Below are positions 23,528 to 37,172 of a stretch of 64,000 nucleotides of DNA, piece after piece. The stretch comes from Anaeramoeba flamelloides. Taxonomy: Eukaryota; Metamonada; Anaeramoebidae. Numbering within the stretch: position 1 is the stretch's first letter; each line of letters opens with the position of its first letter. A program made the position numbers and the translations under genes. The notes under the pieces were generated by a model. It was not told the DNA's origin and did no database searches. It saw only the letters and a list, made by a program, of their open reading frames with translations. Location of the stretch: the NCBI GenBank assembly GCA_027625915.1, contig JANTQA010000019.1, positions 935,001-999,000 of the forward strand, given 5' to 3'.

Positions 23528-24112
23528 TTACATTAATTTACAACGAAGCCTTCTTCTCTTTTTACGCTTTTTCTCACCTTTTGATTCATTACTATTATTT
23601 GTACCAAATTTAACCTTTCTAATTTCGCGAACTAAACCAAAAAATGCTTCTTCAACATTTGTTCTCGTTTTAGCCGATGTTTCAATGAATGGGCAGTTGA
23701 AACTTTTAGCCAAATCTGTTCCTTCGCCTTGAGAGACTTGCCTTTCGTTCTCAAGATCGTTTTTGTTTCCCGTAATAACCATTGGCACATCATCAGAGTC
23801 TTTCACTCTTGTAATTTGCTCTCGAAAGCTTGAAACCTCATCAAAGGAGTTTCTCGAGTTGATTGCATACACAACCAAAAAGCCTTCTCCCGCTCTCATG
23901 TACGAGTCTCTCATTGCAGAGTATTCTTCTTGGCCGGCGGTATCAAGAATATCTAATAAACATGTTTCTTCATCAATCACAACTTGTCTTCGATAAGAGT
24001 CTTCAATTGTTGGATCGTATTCATCAACAAAATGTGATTGCACTAATTGGATTGTTAATGCTGATTTTCCAACACCCCCTCCTCCAACCACTACTAATTT
24101 ATATTCGGTCAT
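23528..24112 (-). CDS. Ras-family small GTPase, K-Ras-like
   Basis: A membrane-anchored GTP switch of 194 residues in a single exon, the usual Ras length. [10 protein letters not shown] opens the protein as in human Ras. The P-loop is GGGGVGKS (residue 11 is Gly where most Ras proteins have Ala). The effector loop is YDPTIEDSY, switch II is [17 protein letters not shown], the base-recognition motifs are GNKND and ETSAK. The C-terminus has a polybasic stretch ([10 protein letters not shown]) before CKLM, a CAAX box whose final Met predicts farnesylation, so plasma-membrane targeting as in K-Ras4B. Residues corresponding to G12, G13 and Q61 are wild type. It is divergent from the ABC transporter 5.7 kb away. 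Confidence 0.96.
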   Translation of the reverse strand: MTEYKLVVVGGGGVGKSALTIQLVQSHFVDEYDPTIEDSYRRQVVIDEETCLLDILDTAGQEEYSAMRDSYMRAGEGFLVVYAINSRNSFDEVSSFREQITRVKDSDDVPMVITGNKNDLENERQVSQGEGTDLAKSFNCPFIETSAKTRTNVEEAFFGLVREIRKVKFGTNNSNESKGEKKRKKRRRLRCKLM

Positions 24113-24364
24113 TCTTTGAAAATAAGTTTTTATTTAGTTGTGTTTATGGTTTGGAATTAATAAAAAAAAAAGAAATCACTTTTGATGAAAAAAGTAAAAG
24201 AATGATCAAAGTCACCAAAAAAAAATATCCCTTAATGTTCTGTTATGCTTTTTTATTTATGACTGTTTTTTTTCTTAACATTTCTTCTGTAATTACGAAG
24301 TTTTTTTTTATTACGTTTTTTTTTATCTGATTCTTGGGGGTTTAAATTTATTACTTTTAATGAA

Positions 24365-26153
24365 TTAGTAACTCGAAGCTATTTTTGTTACCAAAGGCAC
24401 TAGAGTAATTATTTACCTTTTAAACAATTACACTCCATTGAAAAATTCATTTATCAACTTTAGAGAGATGGATTATCATTTTTAAAAGAGTTTATTTTTT
24501 CAATGAAATTTTTATCCAAAAGATTGTCAATCTTTTTGTTTGGATTTTAGGCTCATTTAAAAAATAGTAAAAATTGTATATTTTGAAGAAATCTCACTTT
24601 TCATGAAATAAACCACATTTTGTATGAACAAACCAAATTGAAAATTTTGATCTTATTTTCAAAATACAAGAATAATAAATCAAATATTGGATACTTGAAG
24701 ATCCAGAAAAAATTGATTACTTATTTTAGTCTTCCAATAATTTATTAAATTCTTGGAATTTAAAAGATTAAATAATATTCCTTTTCAAATATTTAGAGTA
24801 TAAACAACGAATGTTAGTATTAAAATATGTTATATAAATAATTTTAATTTATTTTTTATTATTAAAATTATTAATTTGAATTTGTTTTTTTTTTTTAATA
24901 TTGTTATTTTCAAATTAATAAATGAAAATTTTTATTTCAATTTTAAAATGAAAATTAATTATTACTGCTACAATCAAATTAGTAAAGTAAAAATTTTGTC
25001 TCTGAGTTAACTAAGGAAGTTCAGTTTATTGTCGAAAAATAATATTTCTAAACCATGTTGTTGTAAAGATCTTTGGATTTTAATCAACTTATAAACAGAA
25101 AAATATTATGGAAAGTGAACTAAAAATTTTCATTTTTTTTATTGGAAAATAATAGTAATATCTAAAAAGCTGAGAAATAATAATAAAATCCGATTCACCA
25201 CTTAACCCCTGACTATTGCTAACACACTGAATTAATTAAGATTGGGTTTTTAATTATTGATTAAAATTAATCAAATTAAAAAGTATTTATTGAAGTTACA
25301 CTATTGTCAAAATAACTTTTACAGAAAAATTTAATACATTTTTTTAAATAAAAAAAGTTTTTCTTTTTTAGAGAAGACCTACACACTAACCAACCAAAGA
25401 AACCAATATAAAACTTGACTAAATATGCTATTGATTTCTTAACGTTATACGATTAAAACAAAATAAATTCTAAAAATGAAGGGGGAAATTGTTACATTTT
25501 TATCATAGAAAAACTACAAAATTTAACAAAAATCCAAGAAAATTATGAAAAATTTTGAAAAAATTTCGTTCTTTAATCAAAATTTACTAAAAATAAATCG
25601 CTTAGTTCAAAATTTTATTTGAACTTCGTACTATTAATTGTAAAATAAAAAGATCAAAATTTTCATTCAGCTTTTCACAATAATCACATTCCAAGAATTA
25701 AAAAAAATTCATCAAAATCCACAATTCTTTAAGATAAAATCAATATTGTCAGCTTATTTTTTGGAATTAAAAATTTTAAATTTTATAATATTGAAAAACC
25801 CCTTTTTTATGAAAGTTGAATGTAAATTTTGTTTTAGTTATTTAATAACAAATCGTAATACTATTGGTTATTCAATTAGAGGTTACATTGGAACAAGAAA
25901 AAAAAAGCATATGGATTTTATTTTGTAACCATGATTTTATAGGATTTTTGCATATTTTATTTTGATAACTTTAATTTATTTTTCCAGATTTTAAAAAAGT
26001 ATTTCTGGAGAATTTGAATTTAATGGTTTGGCATATTTTTCTCTTATTTTTTCGAGGACATTCTGAAAAAAATTGATTGAAGATCTGCTTTTTGAAAAAA
26101 AAAATAATATTTTTTTCAAGTTTAAAATAATTAATGTGTTTTTTTTTGAAATA
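24365..26153 (+). mobile_element. Family R3 repeat, copy 1 (interrupted by R2)
   Basis: Parallels 27545-28440 along its length apart from the R2 insertion. Shared blocks include TTTGAAGAAATCTCACTTTT, AATCAAATTAAAAAGTATTT and TTTTTCAAGTTTAAAATAAT (R3 copy 2 has close variants). A third, reverse copy is near 37430-37870. Class unknown; no coding capacity seen. Confidence 0.65.
25299..25970. mobile_element. Family R2 Tc1/mariner-like element in R3 copy 1
   Basis: Starts CACTATTGTCAAAATAA after a TA and ends near TTATTTTGATAACTT followed by TA. The interior shares GAAGACC...AACCAA.GAAAC and ATATG.TATTGATTTCT with the 1.26 kb copy. R3 copy 2 at about 28230-28260 reads through without it. Confidence 0.7.
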
Positions 26154-26154
26154 A

Positions 26155-26850
26155 AAGGTCTAGTCATTTACTGTGTATCTACTCGATACTCAAGGTGGTG
26201 GATTAATAGTAAAAAAGGAATTGTGGAATTACCCTTCTTTTGATTGACATGTTTTAAATAATCTGAATATAATTTTCTAATAAGGATCTTATTGGAAAAA
26301 AAATCAAATAACAAAAAAAAGTTAAAAGGGGTTCTCGGTTTACAAAAAAACCAAATGCCAAAAAAGTCACTTTTTTCTTTTTTTAAATTTCCAAAGGGTT
26401 AAATTTAAACAATTTGAAAAAGAATGTTTTCTTTCAAGTATGTAACCAATTTAATTCATATTTAATCGAATTTTGGTTATTTTTGCAACCCTCTAAATTT
26501 GACAAAGTAAGGATTTTTTAATATTCTTGAGAAAAAATTAACATATTTGAGAATTAGAAAAAACTTGAAAGAAAAATCTTCCAGATCTTAAAAAGTCTGA
26601 AAGATCGATACTTCAAAATTAACCTATTTGTTTTCAAAATTATATATTCTAATCATTCTAAATTCAAATTGAGTGTTCCTCTTCGGTACTTTTTTTTCTA
26701 AAAATGCCTCTTTTTTGATTGTTGATTTTTAGAGATTGATTACACTTCATACTTTGGGTAGGTTTTTATTGTTATCTGGCACTCATTAAAATTTCAACCC
26801 CCCCCCCCCATTTCAGAAAATGGTTTTTAATCAGAATTACTTGACCATTC
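26155..26850 (+). mobile_element. Family R1 element, copy B
   Basis: The left end AGGTCTAGTCATTTACTG matches R1 copy A. Interior matches include CAACCCTCTAAATTTGAC and a decayed TTCAAAATTATATATTCTAAT block. The right end is decayed (about TTACTTGACCATTCC). It lacks the R2 insertion and contains a (C)12 run at 26798-26809. Confidence 0.7.
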
Positions 26851-27017
26851 CGTGATTTATATGATTGGATTGTGTTGAAATTTTGTGATTTTGTTTTTAA
26901 AGTGACCTTTTACATACTTCCTTACATAAAAGAAGATGGTTTTTTTTTGAAAGAAAATATTTTTCTTTTAAAATAATTTGGAAATAAGTTTCAATATAAC
27001 CCTCCCGAAAAGTTTAA

Positions 27018-27472
27018 CATGTGTTTCAAAATAAAAAAATATTTATTTTTTATAGAAAACATATTCATTAAACAATCAAAGAATCCTAGAATAAACCATA
27101 AGTAAATATGGTATCGATTTCTTAAAAGTTCTATTATTAAAAAAGAAATTCTAAAAAACGAATGTGTACATGTTAATTTTTTTCTTTAATAATAGAGTTT
27201 AATTATTGATAAAATTTTTAACAACAAAAAAACAAATATTAATATAAAAATTGAGTGAAGTACAAGAAATTTTAAACAAAATTCAATCATAATTTACAAT
27301 TTACTGAAAACATAAATGAATTTACTTTCAAAATTGACAACGACGATGATATACTGTTGGTTATTCAATTCTACGTTGCATTGGAACAAGAATAAAAAAA
27401 CATATGGATTCTATTTTGAAACATGAATTATGGTCTTTGGACATCCAGTATTTTTATTACTGTCGTTTAGAT
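27018..27472. mobile_element. Family R2 element, decayed copy
   Basis: Inverted inner ends TGTTTCAAAATA and TATTTTGAAACATG. The interior shares AAATATGGTAT.GATTTCT and TTGGAACAAGAA with the other copies. The outer left end is too decayed to place. Confidence 0.65.
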
Positions 27473-27544
27473 TTTAAAATTTTCATAAATTAAAAACTGG
27501 TAAAAAAACTTTTTGCAAATAATAATTAATTTATGAAATAACTT

Positions 27545-28440
27545 CAAGGCACTAGTAACTCTTATTACCCCCCCCCAGGTAATAAAATAATTATTTACCC
27601 AAAGATACACACAAAAAATATACAAAACTCTATTTATCAACTTAAGAGAGATGATCTATCATTCTGAAAAGAGTTTATTTTCCTAATTAAATTTTCAGTC
27701 AAAAAGATCTGAACTTTTAGTTTGAATTTTTGGATCAAATTAGAAAAAAAGAAAAATTTCAAAAAAATTTTTATTTTGAAGAAATCTCACTTTTAGTAAT
27801 TTCTGATAATTTAATATCAACATATAACATAGAAAATTTAATCTTATTTAATAAAAATATCTGAATAATAAAAAAAATCAATTCTCGAATCCTTGAAAGA
27901 TCTGAAAAAAATGATCATCTATTTTATTTACAAACAATTATCCAATTTCTTGAAAATTGGGAGATTGTCAAAATACTTTTTCAAATATCCAGGGTATAAA
28001 TAAGTAACTAATAGTTTTAAAATCGGTTATTTGGTAATATTTTTTTTTTTTTTTTTTTTTATTATTTGAATTATTAATTTGAATTCATTTTATTGTTTGA
28101 AAATCTTTAAAAAATGGAGAAATAATACTAAAAATTATTGATATATTTAATCTTTGGGTTGTTAATAACTCAATGAAAAAAATAAGAATGGGTTATAATT
28201 ATTGATTGTATATAATCAAATTAAAAAGTATTTCTTAAGATTATAAGTTGAATTTTCCAGGTTTTGAAAAATTATGATGGGAGAATTTTTATTTTGATTG
28301 ATTTTTTTTTTTCTAGTATATTTTTATTCAAAAAAAAAAGGAAAAATAGATTTGAATTACTATTTGAATCAAAAAATTATATTTTTTTAAGTTTGAAATA
28401 ATAATTGTAATTTTTTGAAATTAAGTAGATGTTATATAAA
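27545..28440 (+). mobile_element. Family R3 repeat, copy 2 (uninterrupted)
   Basis: Second copy of the R3 unit, colinear with 24365-26153 minus the R2 insertion. It carries a (C)9 run at 27568-27576 and a T run near 28040-28060. Confidence 0.65.
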
Positions 28441-29771
28441 GGGTTTTTTTAGAAGTTGGTTTTTTTTATTTTTCAAGTGTATTTTTTTATACACTTTCTT
28501 TCATAGACAATAAGATATCTTTCTTCTTTTAAAGAAAATAATTTTTTACAAATAATTCAGAAATATATTGAATTTTGAATTTTCAAAAATTAGAAAAATG
28601 TGTCAAAATTTTTAAAAACAGGAATTCGTTTTTGAAAATAAACTGAAATGTAAGTTTGTTTTTATAGTAATAAAATTTTTACTTCTTTTTTTCAATTTCA
28701 AGATGTGGTAAATATTTTTGAATTGGATATTAAAGTTACTAGAAGATTTTTTTTAGTTTACTAGTGATTTAAAAATAAGTCATATTTTTTTAGTAATCAG
28801 ACTTTGTTTGTATTTTGATATTTCCTGAGTCGTCATTTTTTTTTTAATTTGTTTTTAAATTTACAATCGGATTTTTTTAATTATAATACCCTTAACGAAT
28901 CAAAGGGTTGTACTTGATACTTGAATCTAAATTATTTGTTCGGAATAAACACCCTTAAATGATATTTTTTGATTTTTTTTTAAGGTGAGAAACTTTTTTT
29001 TAAATTTTTCTAATTTTGTTCAGGCAATTTTCAGATTATTAAAGATTTAAGAACAAAATTGTTTATGATTGAAAACTCTCATAATTAAACAAAAGGTTTA
29101 AAATAGATCTTTATGAAGTTACTTTCAATCAATTTTTTGATAATTGAACAAAAAATTTTGTTGGTTTTGGAAAACTATAGAAAAAAAATAATTAATTATA
29201 ACTTTTTTTCCTTCAAATATTCCCTTAACGATTTCGTCTTCACTAATAAATAAAAATCAATTTTTTTAACATTTTTCAGTCATACACATTGATTTTTCTT
29301 CAAAAATTTTTTCAAAGTTCCTTCTGTTTCACAAATTATTAATAGGAACTGAAAAAATCTTTTGAAAGAGATTAAAAGTGTCTTGGACTTAAGTAGTTGA
29401 CAAAAATAAACTTTTATCTTCTTTTGAAGAATTTCTTTTGAAAATTTCCGAAAAAAACCAAAAATAAAAATAGAACAAAACCAAGAAAAGGAGAGCTATA
29501 AAAGAACAAAGTCAAAAAAAAATTATCAATACAGGTAACAATTCAGGCAAAAGCAATAATTATTAATTATTTGGAAAAGATTTTTACATCAACAGTTGAT
29601 ATATAACTGAACAAAACCATAACAAGAAACAAAACAATGGAAACAGGTTTTGGTTTGGAATTTGAAAAAACTCTTAAAACACATAAAATCAAATTACAAT
29701 TTCATTTTTTTTCTGAAAGAATATTTATTTGTATTTATTTTTTTATTTCAAATAACAATTCAAAAACTGTG

Positions 29772-32700
29772 ATGAAAACAAGAATTCGACAAACGGGAAT
29801 CCAATTAAAAAAAAATTGGATTTTGATAAAGCGAAGAAGAAAAACAACCTTGTAAAAATCTTTTTCCTCTTATTGAGACCTTTCTGTGATCTCTACCCAA
29901 CCTTGAACGTAAAAAAAAAACTAAAACTAACTTCTAATGGCACAAATTCATAAAAAAAAAACACACAAAACCATTCCATTTCTATTGAAACCTAATTAGA
30001 ACCTTATTATTGATTCCATTGTTTTTCAATTTTTGCATGCTCTGTATCAAATGGTCTATTGACGCAAATCCAGATGAATCTATAATTGAACAAAAATCAC
30101 AGCCAACAGAGTACCCAACTTACCCAACATGCTACAAAGATTTCAGTTCTGGATGCAAAACATTTGCCTATAATCAGGTTGGAAATGCACAAGTGGAAAG
30201 TGTGATCGACCACATTCTGGACAAGGCAGACATTCCGCGGACGGACGTGCATGGGGTTGACACCGAGGACGATTTGAACAGTTGGATCTTTAATAACCCG
30301 AACACGACCTTATTTGGGATTGTTTTTTCATTTAACACGACAGACTATCCAGACACCATACCAGAGGACGCCAGGTTTTATATTCAAATTAATGAGTCTG
30401 ACATGTTTAATGGGATCCCACTCGACGACTTTTATGACATCATGGTTCCTTATCAAGCACTGATCCAAGAAAAGTTGTTTGAGGTCTACACGGGGGAAGC
30501 CATGGAGATCACTTTATCGTTTTCAAAATTACCACACCCACAACTCAGAACAACAGATCCTGTTGGTACCTTGGTAAGCAAAATTCACACCCGTTTTTCT
30601 TTGTTCTTCAAGATTCAAAATATTTCTAAAAAAAGTGTGAAGAAAAAAGTACAATGTAAAAAACATTTAAAAAGGTGCTCTCTGTAAATTAGTTGGATAA
30701 CTGAAGAACAACTATTTTCAGAGACCTCCATGCTAAAAACTTTTTTTGACACACCTTTGAAATACTGTTTTCATAACATGATTTGAAATCGACCCATTTT
30801 CATTCTTTATTCGATTTTTTAACAAATTTTAATTTTTTTTTTCTTGTTTCTGCTTCTTTTTCTTTTTCTTCCAAAAAACAAAAATTATTTATTCTTTCTA
30901 CAACATTAGGGACAAACATTTTATTTTTGGGCACTATTATTTAATATGATCATTATGGCAGGACAAATTGTACAAGAGAAGGAAACAAAGAAACGATTTG
31001 GGATGAAAATGATTGGATTAACTGATTTTTCATATTGGGCGTCTTGGTTTATTACCGATTTCATTCTGATCACCGTTGTCACGTTCATCATTATTGCCTC
31101 TGGTGCTGCATTTCAATTTGATTTCTTTCTTGTCAACGGATTTGCAACATATTTCATGCTCTTTTGGCTCTTTGGGTGGAACGTTGTTTCTGCGGCCTTT
31201 TTGATCACGACGTTAGCAAAGAAAACCAAGACTGCAACATACATTGGGTTTGCCTTGCTGTGTTTGTTTAACATCGTGAATGGCGTTGCATCTGCAATTA
31301 TCTACAATGAAGAAATAAACCGGGGGTGGAGAATTGGCTTCTCCTTTCTTAGTCCCGTGGTCTTCACGAAGGGCTTAAATGATCTCTCCACTGCATCTGG
31401 CTATGAGGGATCAGAGGGGCTTCAATGGTCTGATCGAAAGGACAACGCAGACGTCTTTTCTTTAGAGACGTGCTACCTGTGGATCCTGATGGACTTTGCA
31501 ATCTACTTACTCCTGGCATTCTATTTAGATAACGTGCTACCAGGCGGAACTGGTGTCAAGCAGCACCCATTATTTTTTTTAAAGCCCTCGTATTGGAAAG
31601 GCGTCTCAAGCCAGGGCGAGGAAGAAATCTTGGAAACACTAAAGCAAAAGCAAGGCGTAATTGACAAAATAGCAAAAAAAAATATGAAAGAACAAAAGAA
31701 GCAAGACAAAAAAAACCATAAAGGCAAAGTCAAAAATTTAAATTCCGTCTCTCATATTAACATCTCGCAATATAACGAAGATCCAGACGTCGCTGACGAG
31801 CGTAATAAATTATTAAATAAAGAAGAAGATGATCAAACTGTTCTCAAAATTTATGGATTAACAAAGATCTTTCGAAAGAATATTTTCAAATCAACAATTA
31901 AAGATTTTAAGGCAGTCGACAACTTTTATTTAACAACGCAGGAAGAGCAACTGCTCTCGCTCTTGGGACCAAACGGATCGGGTAAAACAACTACAATTAA
32001 TATGCTCACTGGATTGTTCCCACCAACTCAAGGATTTGCAACGATCAACGGCCATTCAATTCTGTCAGAAATCGCAAAGGTTAGAGAATGCCTAGGTGTG
32101 TGTCCACAGCATGATATCCTCTGGGATGAATTAACTGCAAGGGAGCACATAAGAATGTTTTCAGGATTGAAAAATATACCCAAGGAAGACATCTCACAGG
32201 AAGTGGAAAACAGATTAAATGAAGTCGATTTGTTAGATGTGGGCAACCAAAGAGTAGGCGGGTTTTCCGGTGGAATGAAGAGAAGATTATCTGTGGCCAT
32301 TGCGTTGACTGGCAACTCGAAAGTTGTCTTATTAGATGAACCAACAACAGGTATGGATCCCGTTTCGAGAAGACACGTATGGAATATCATTGAAAAGGCC
32401 AAAAAGAATAGAGTAATTCTCTTGACAACACACTCCATGGAGGAAGCTGATATTCTGAGCGACAAAATTGCAATTATCGCAGCAGGTAAATTGAGATGCG
32501 TTGGAACCTCCCTACATTTGAAAAATAAGTTTGGTACAGGCTATAGGATTTCAATGATCGTTCATGAGGGGCAAATCGACAATATCAAAAAAGTCGTAGA
32601 AGAACAATTGCCGAATTGCTTTTTCATCGGCGAATCATTAGTGACTTTAACCATAGAGGTGCCACGAGAAGACACACAGCAATTGCCAGACTTTTTCGGT

Positions 32701-33039
32701 TATTTGGAACAAAATAAAAAAGACCTTGGCATACAAGACTTCTCTGTTTCTTTAACCACCTTAGAAGAAGTGTTTTTAAATATTGCCAAAATTGCAGCTC
32801 AAGAAAGATTAAGGAATATGAAAAAGCAATTAAGAGGCGATTTCATCGGACAACAGGAAATTGCAAAAAAAGAAAAAGAATTAATGAAATATGATTCCAA
32901 ATATGATTTAAACGAAAACAAGGAACAGAAATCCACAAGCAAAAAGAAAAAATCGTCACAAAAGCCCAAAAAAAAACCTATTAGTTCAAGTTCAGATTCA
33001 GACTCTAGTTCAAGCTCAAATTCAAGCTCAAGTGACTAA
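29772..33039 (+). CDS. ABC transporter, ABCA-type half-transporter
   Basis: Probable lipid or sterol exporter of subfamily A, in an internal or plasma membrane. Three exons join in frame: 29772-29851, 30000-30573 and 30910-33039. Introns are 148 nt (GTAAAA...TTAG) and 336 nt (GTAAGC...TTAG). The product has 927 residues. The first membrane helix follows LKKNWILIKRRRKTTL, as in ABCA proteins. A ~170-residue loop, probably lumenal or extracellular, follows, then about five to six helices (about 220-425). The single nucleotide-binding domain has GPNGSGKTTT (571-580), CPQHD, FSGGM (signature, 670-674), VVLLDEPTTGMDP and the H-loop TTHSMEEA. LTTLEEVFLNI is the ABCA-typical segment after the domain. 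One membrane half plus one ATPase means it must dimerise. The tail is Ser/Asp-rich. An in-frame upstream ATG at 29637 would add 45 residues but looks untranslated. Confidence 0.92.
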
Positions 33040-33156
33040 TTAATTGATATTATATATGATTTTTTTTTAGTCACATAATGATTTTCATACAAGCTCAAGT
33101 GACTAATTAATTGATATTATATATGATTTTTTTTTAGTCACAAAGTAATGATTTTG
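33023..33156 (+). repeat. 67-nt tandem duplication at the ABC transporter 3' end
   Basis: The unit starting at 33023 (CAAGCTCAAGTGACTAATTA...) is repeated from 33090 with only a small change near its end. It copies the last codons, the stop and the start of the 3' UTR. Confidence 0.95.
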
Positions 33157-34574
33157 ATTAAATTTTTGATTATTAATTTGTCTTATTCCGATCCATCTTT
33201 TTTTTATTTGATTATTTTTATATAATATTTTGCAAAACAATATAAATTTTATTTTATTTGTTTTATAATGTATATGCAATTTTTTTTATTTATATTTTTT
33301 TAAAAAATAAAGAATTGTTTTCACAAAATTATATTTCTTTTTTTTTGAATGACACTTTAATTTTTATATCAAAAACTTTTTTTAGTTTTAATGATTAAAA
33401 CACATCATACTTTAGCGAAACTTTTTTTGGGGTCCTTTGCACACCAAAATTGCCTAAAATACTTGATTAAATAATTTATTCATTACAAAAGTTATTTTGA
33501 CATCACATAGAAAAATTGTTTTATCTACTGATAACCATTCAACAACAATATCTATATTTTAATTCTTAATAATTTAAAATAGGAAAAAAATTTAAATTAA
33601 ATTTGAAAAAAAAATATTATTTTTTTTATTGTAAAATTTGGAAAATTTTTTCAAAAAGATTTTTTTTCAAATTTAAATGATTTGGTCAATAGTTCGAGTC
33701 AGATTATTATTTGATTTTTTTTTTTTGATATTGGTTAGTATTTTTTAAATTTTGACTTTTTAAAATCTAGATATAAAATAAACAATATTATTGAATAAGA
33801 GACCATATATCAGAACTTATTTTCCAAGATCTGGATAAATTTAGAAAGGAAAAATCCAAATTTCACAAATATATTATTCAAATTTTTACCAATAACAAAA
33901 TTCAATAACAAAAATTTGGTTTCTAATATTATTTTATTATCCTTGAATAATATTTAAGAGTTATTTTTTATTTTTTTTAAATTTAGGGTTAATTTTTTAT
34001 CTATTAAAAAGTTTTTATTTGTTTAATTCCATTTTTATAAATGAAATTATTTTACAATTTGTTTTTCTTTTTTTTTTTAAAGTAAAATTAATTTCTATTC
34101 CTTAAATAAAAGTTTTAGAAAATTATTCAGATTAAACTTTTAATTTTGACCTAAAGAAATAAATTTCATTTTTCTCTGGATTGGATATTTATTGAAATTT
34201 TTTCGAGTTATATATTTTTTTATCATTTTTTTTATCATTATATTAACAACGTTTTTGGATTATTATTATTAATAAATCAATGTATTGAGTTTTGAATTAC
34301 TATTATTGTTATAAAATTTCTGATTTAAAAAATTAAAATAAAAATATAAATCTTTAAAAAAATGTAAAAATGAATAATTATTATTTTTTTTTCCAATTTC
34401 AAAAAAAAAATAAATAACACCACTACTTTATCTTTGAACTATGTTAACTTTTTATTATAACACAAACCCGGATTAAAGACAAATAAGACAATAAATATAT
34501 TAGCACATCAATATCATTTTAAATCTTTTTAAAAAAACTTGATGAATTTTACGCAAATCCGGGGTGCTAAGGGA

Positions 34575-35720
34575 TATAAACTCCAATCCAAAATTTTTTA
34601 CAAAGAAAATTCAATTTTTCAAAAACAAAATCTTATTTAATCAATTCTAGAACAAATATCAAATTAAAACCATTAACTAATTGAATTTTTAACAATTGTT
34701 TATAAATTACAATACTCATAAAATAATAAAGGTATAATTATGAATACTAATAAATTCTAGGAATTGTTAAAAATTTTTGAGAGAGTAAAATAAAAAAATG
34801 TATTAGTAAATTTGTTTAAATTCTTTTAGGAATATTGATCGATCAAATGTTTAGAAATTATCAATTAATTTTATTTGAGTTCTTCTATTTTGTACAAATC
34901 AACTTGAACAAAATATCAATCATTGAAAATAAATATTTCAATCGAACGAAACAAGTTACACAATTCAAAAAATAAAATGAAAACAAAAACTAAATGATGA
35001 AAAAACACTTTTCCTATTTTACAAAAATCAAAATTATTTCCAAATTGAATGAAATTGTATTATTGTGATTGTTTGAACTGCTTTAACTATTTAAATTATT
35101 TTGAATCTTAGTTTATATAAGCCATTTCCAAGAAAGTGGGGAAAATTTATTTTAAAATATATTTATGTAACTCAGTCTTCAAAAAGGGATTTAAATATAT
35201 AAAATCATTAAACACCATTTATAGATTCTTTATAATAATTCAATTTGTTTCTTAGTATTGTATTGCAGAAATAAAATCTTTTAAAATTTCTGATCTTGAT
35301 TTTATCTGATATTTTTTTATGGTGAAAATTGGTGTTTATTATTTTCTTTTTGATCGAAAAAATTATTTTCATAACTTGAATAATCTCAACAAAATATACA
35401 ATACAATTAAAAACATATAACTACGTTTTCATGTTTAAAAAATTATTTGTTCCCTTTCCATATTTCCGGTTTTTTATTGAAATTGTTCGTACATTGCTTT
35501 AACCAAAAAAAGTGCTATTTTTTTTTCATTTTTTGGGAATATTTCAACTAACATGTTTTGAATTAAATATATAAGTGATGGGTTCAATCAGTATAAATAT
35601 TAAACTTAATTTGGTATAGTTAATTAATGATTACCATCACTAAAAAAGATTATTTTTTTATGGAATGTAAAAAAAAATACCCCACTTTTTTGGAAATACC
35701 TTATATTCTTGTAGATTCAA
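34575..35720 (+). mobile_element. Family R4 dispersed element, long copy
   Basis: About 1.15 kb. Its left half matches 50042-50520 (ATTGTTTATAAATTACAATA, TATTGATCGATCAAA) and its right half matches about 53690-54340 (TTTTATCTGATATTTTTT, TTTTTGATCGAAAAAAT). No terminal repeats or coding region were found; class unknown. Confidence 0.7.
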
Positions 35721-37172
35721 CATCAAATAAAGTATTTTTCAAATTTTTTGAATCCTCAGATATTTTTTTGTTTGTTGGTCAATTAACTTTCTCTTAAATC
35801 TGATTTGTAAAATAAACTATTTTTCAAAAATTTTAACTGGCTTTATATTGTTAATGCAAGTTTTTTCTTGTGTTTTATCCCAGATCCTTATCAAAATAAA
35901 ATTTACTATTTGTGATCAAAATCATTTTTTCTTAGGTCATTTATTTTTTTTTCTTTTTCGTTATTTTTTAAAGTCAAATCTAAGAAAAAAGGATTTTGGA
36001 AAATACTAATAAACATTAAAAAAAGTTAGAGATCTAGTGTCTTTTAATGTACATATATTTTTAAAAAACTAATCTTTGTTCATATTTCTAAATATTTAAC
36101 GTTTTTCTTTTTTTAAATTTATTTTTTGATAAAATGTAATTCATTTGAATTTTTTTTCAGTACCTATTGGAAAACACACACACCAAAACAAAAGAATTTT
36201 TAAACCATATTTGAAATTAAACTATTCTTTCTATGAGTTGAAAAAATATATTTCTCTTTTTTGTTATTTTCTTCAAATGAAAAAAGATACAATCTAATTT
36301 CTACCAAGTATTCAAGTTATAAATGGATTTCTTTCTGATGTTTATTTGTAATTTTTAAAACCCACTTTGTAATAAATAATCTCATAAAGTAAATACAATG
36401 AATGAAAATGATTACCAAATAACGGATGGATATTCAAGATTTAATTTTTTAGAAAATTTTACTTCAAAAAAGCAATTAAAGACTGTTTTCTAGTCTTTGG
36501 CTAAACTAAATAACGTTTTATTATCTAGAATTAGAAATTGAAAACGTTGTCTTTCTAAAAATTATTCCAAAAAAAAATAAAACCTACTAATCTTTAGAAA
36601 AATTAATGTATTTCAAGGCATTTTTTATTTTCAAAACAAATAAATTTTATATAAATCTCTGATTATCAAACAGTTGTATATCTAAACTTTTTTAATCTTG
36701 TTATTTTTTAATTTCAACAAGTTATCTCTTCATTCAATTCCAAATTATTATAATTTTAAAAATGTTTTCACATTAAGCAAAAATTATTTCAGTTTATTAT
36801 CTTTGTATTTTATTCGACATTTGTTTCTTGATCAACATTTCCTTTTCAATTTTTAATATTCAAATATAAGTTAATAATTTTTTCGGTTTCGATTATTGGA
36901 AATTCAACAAAATAAAAAATACAGAAATTATAGGGAAAGATATTTCAGGACTATTCTAATTTTATACTCTGTGAGGGTTGAAATAAAATATTATAAACAG
37001 AAAAAAGCTTTAAAAGACAATGTATTAAGGAAAAGTCAAAATATTGCAATTTTTGGACTTTTTGGGATTTTTTGAGATTTTTCTTGAAAATCATTTATTG
37101 ATCCAAAAACTTTTTGTTTTTCCCGAACAAAACAAGGCAAAAATAAAAAGCTATTTTTTTGATATTAAGACA

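Larger units (their letters stand above)
24113..29771. other. Divergent intergenic spacer filled with DNA-transposon remnants
   Basis: No gene is supported. In order: R3 (24365-26153) interrupted by R2 (25299-25970), R1 copy B (26155-26850), a decayed R2 (27018-27472), a second R3 (27545-28440), then about 1.3 kb of plain AT-rich sequence before the ABC transporter. Confidence 0.6.

Noticed and set aside
29637-29771. Upstream in-frame start for the ABC transporter
   Set aside because: It would add 45 residues with a hydrophobic stretch not seen in ABCA N-termini. The 29772 start gives the family-like MKTRIRQTG...LKKNW.
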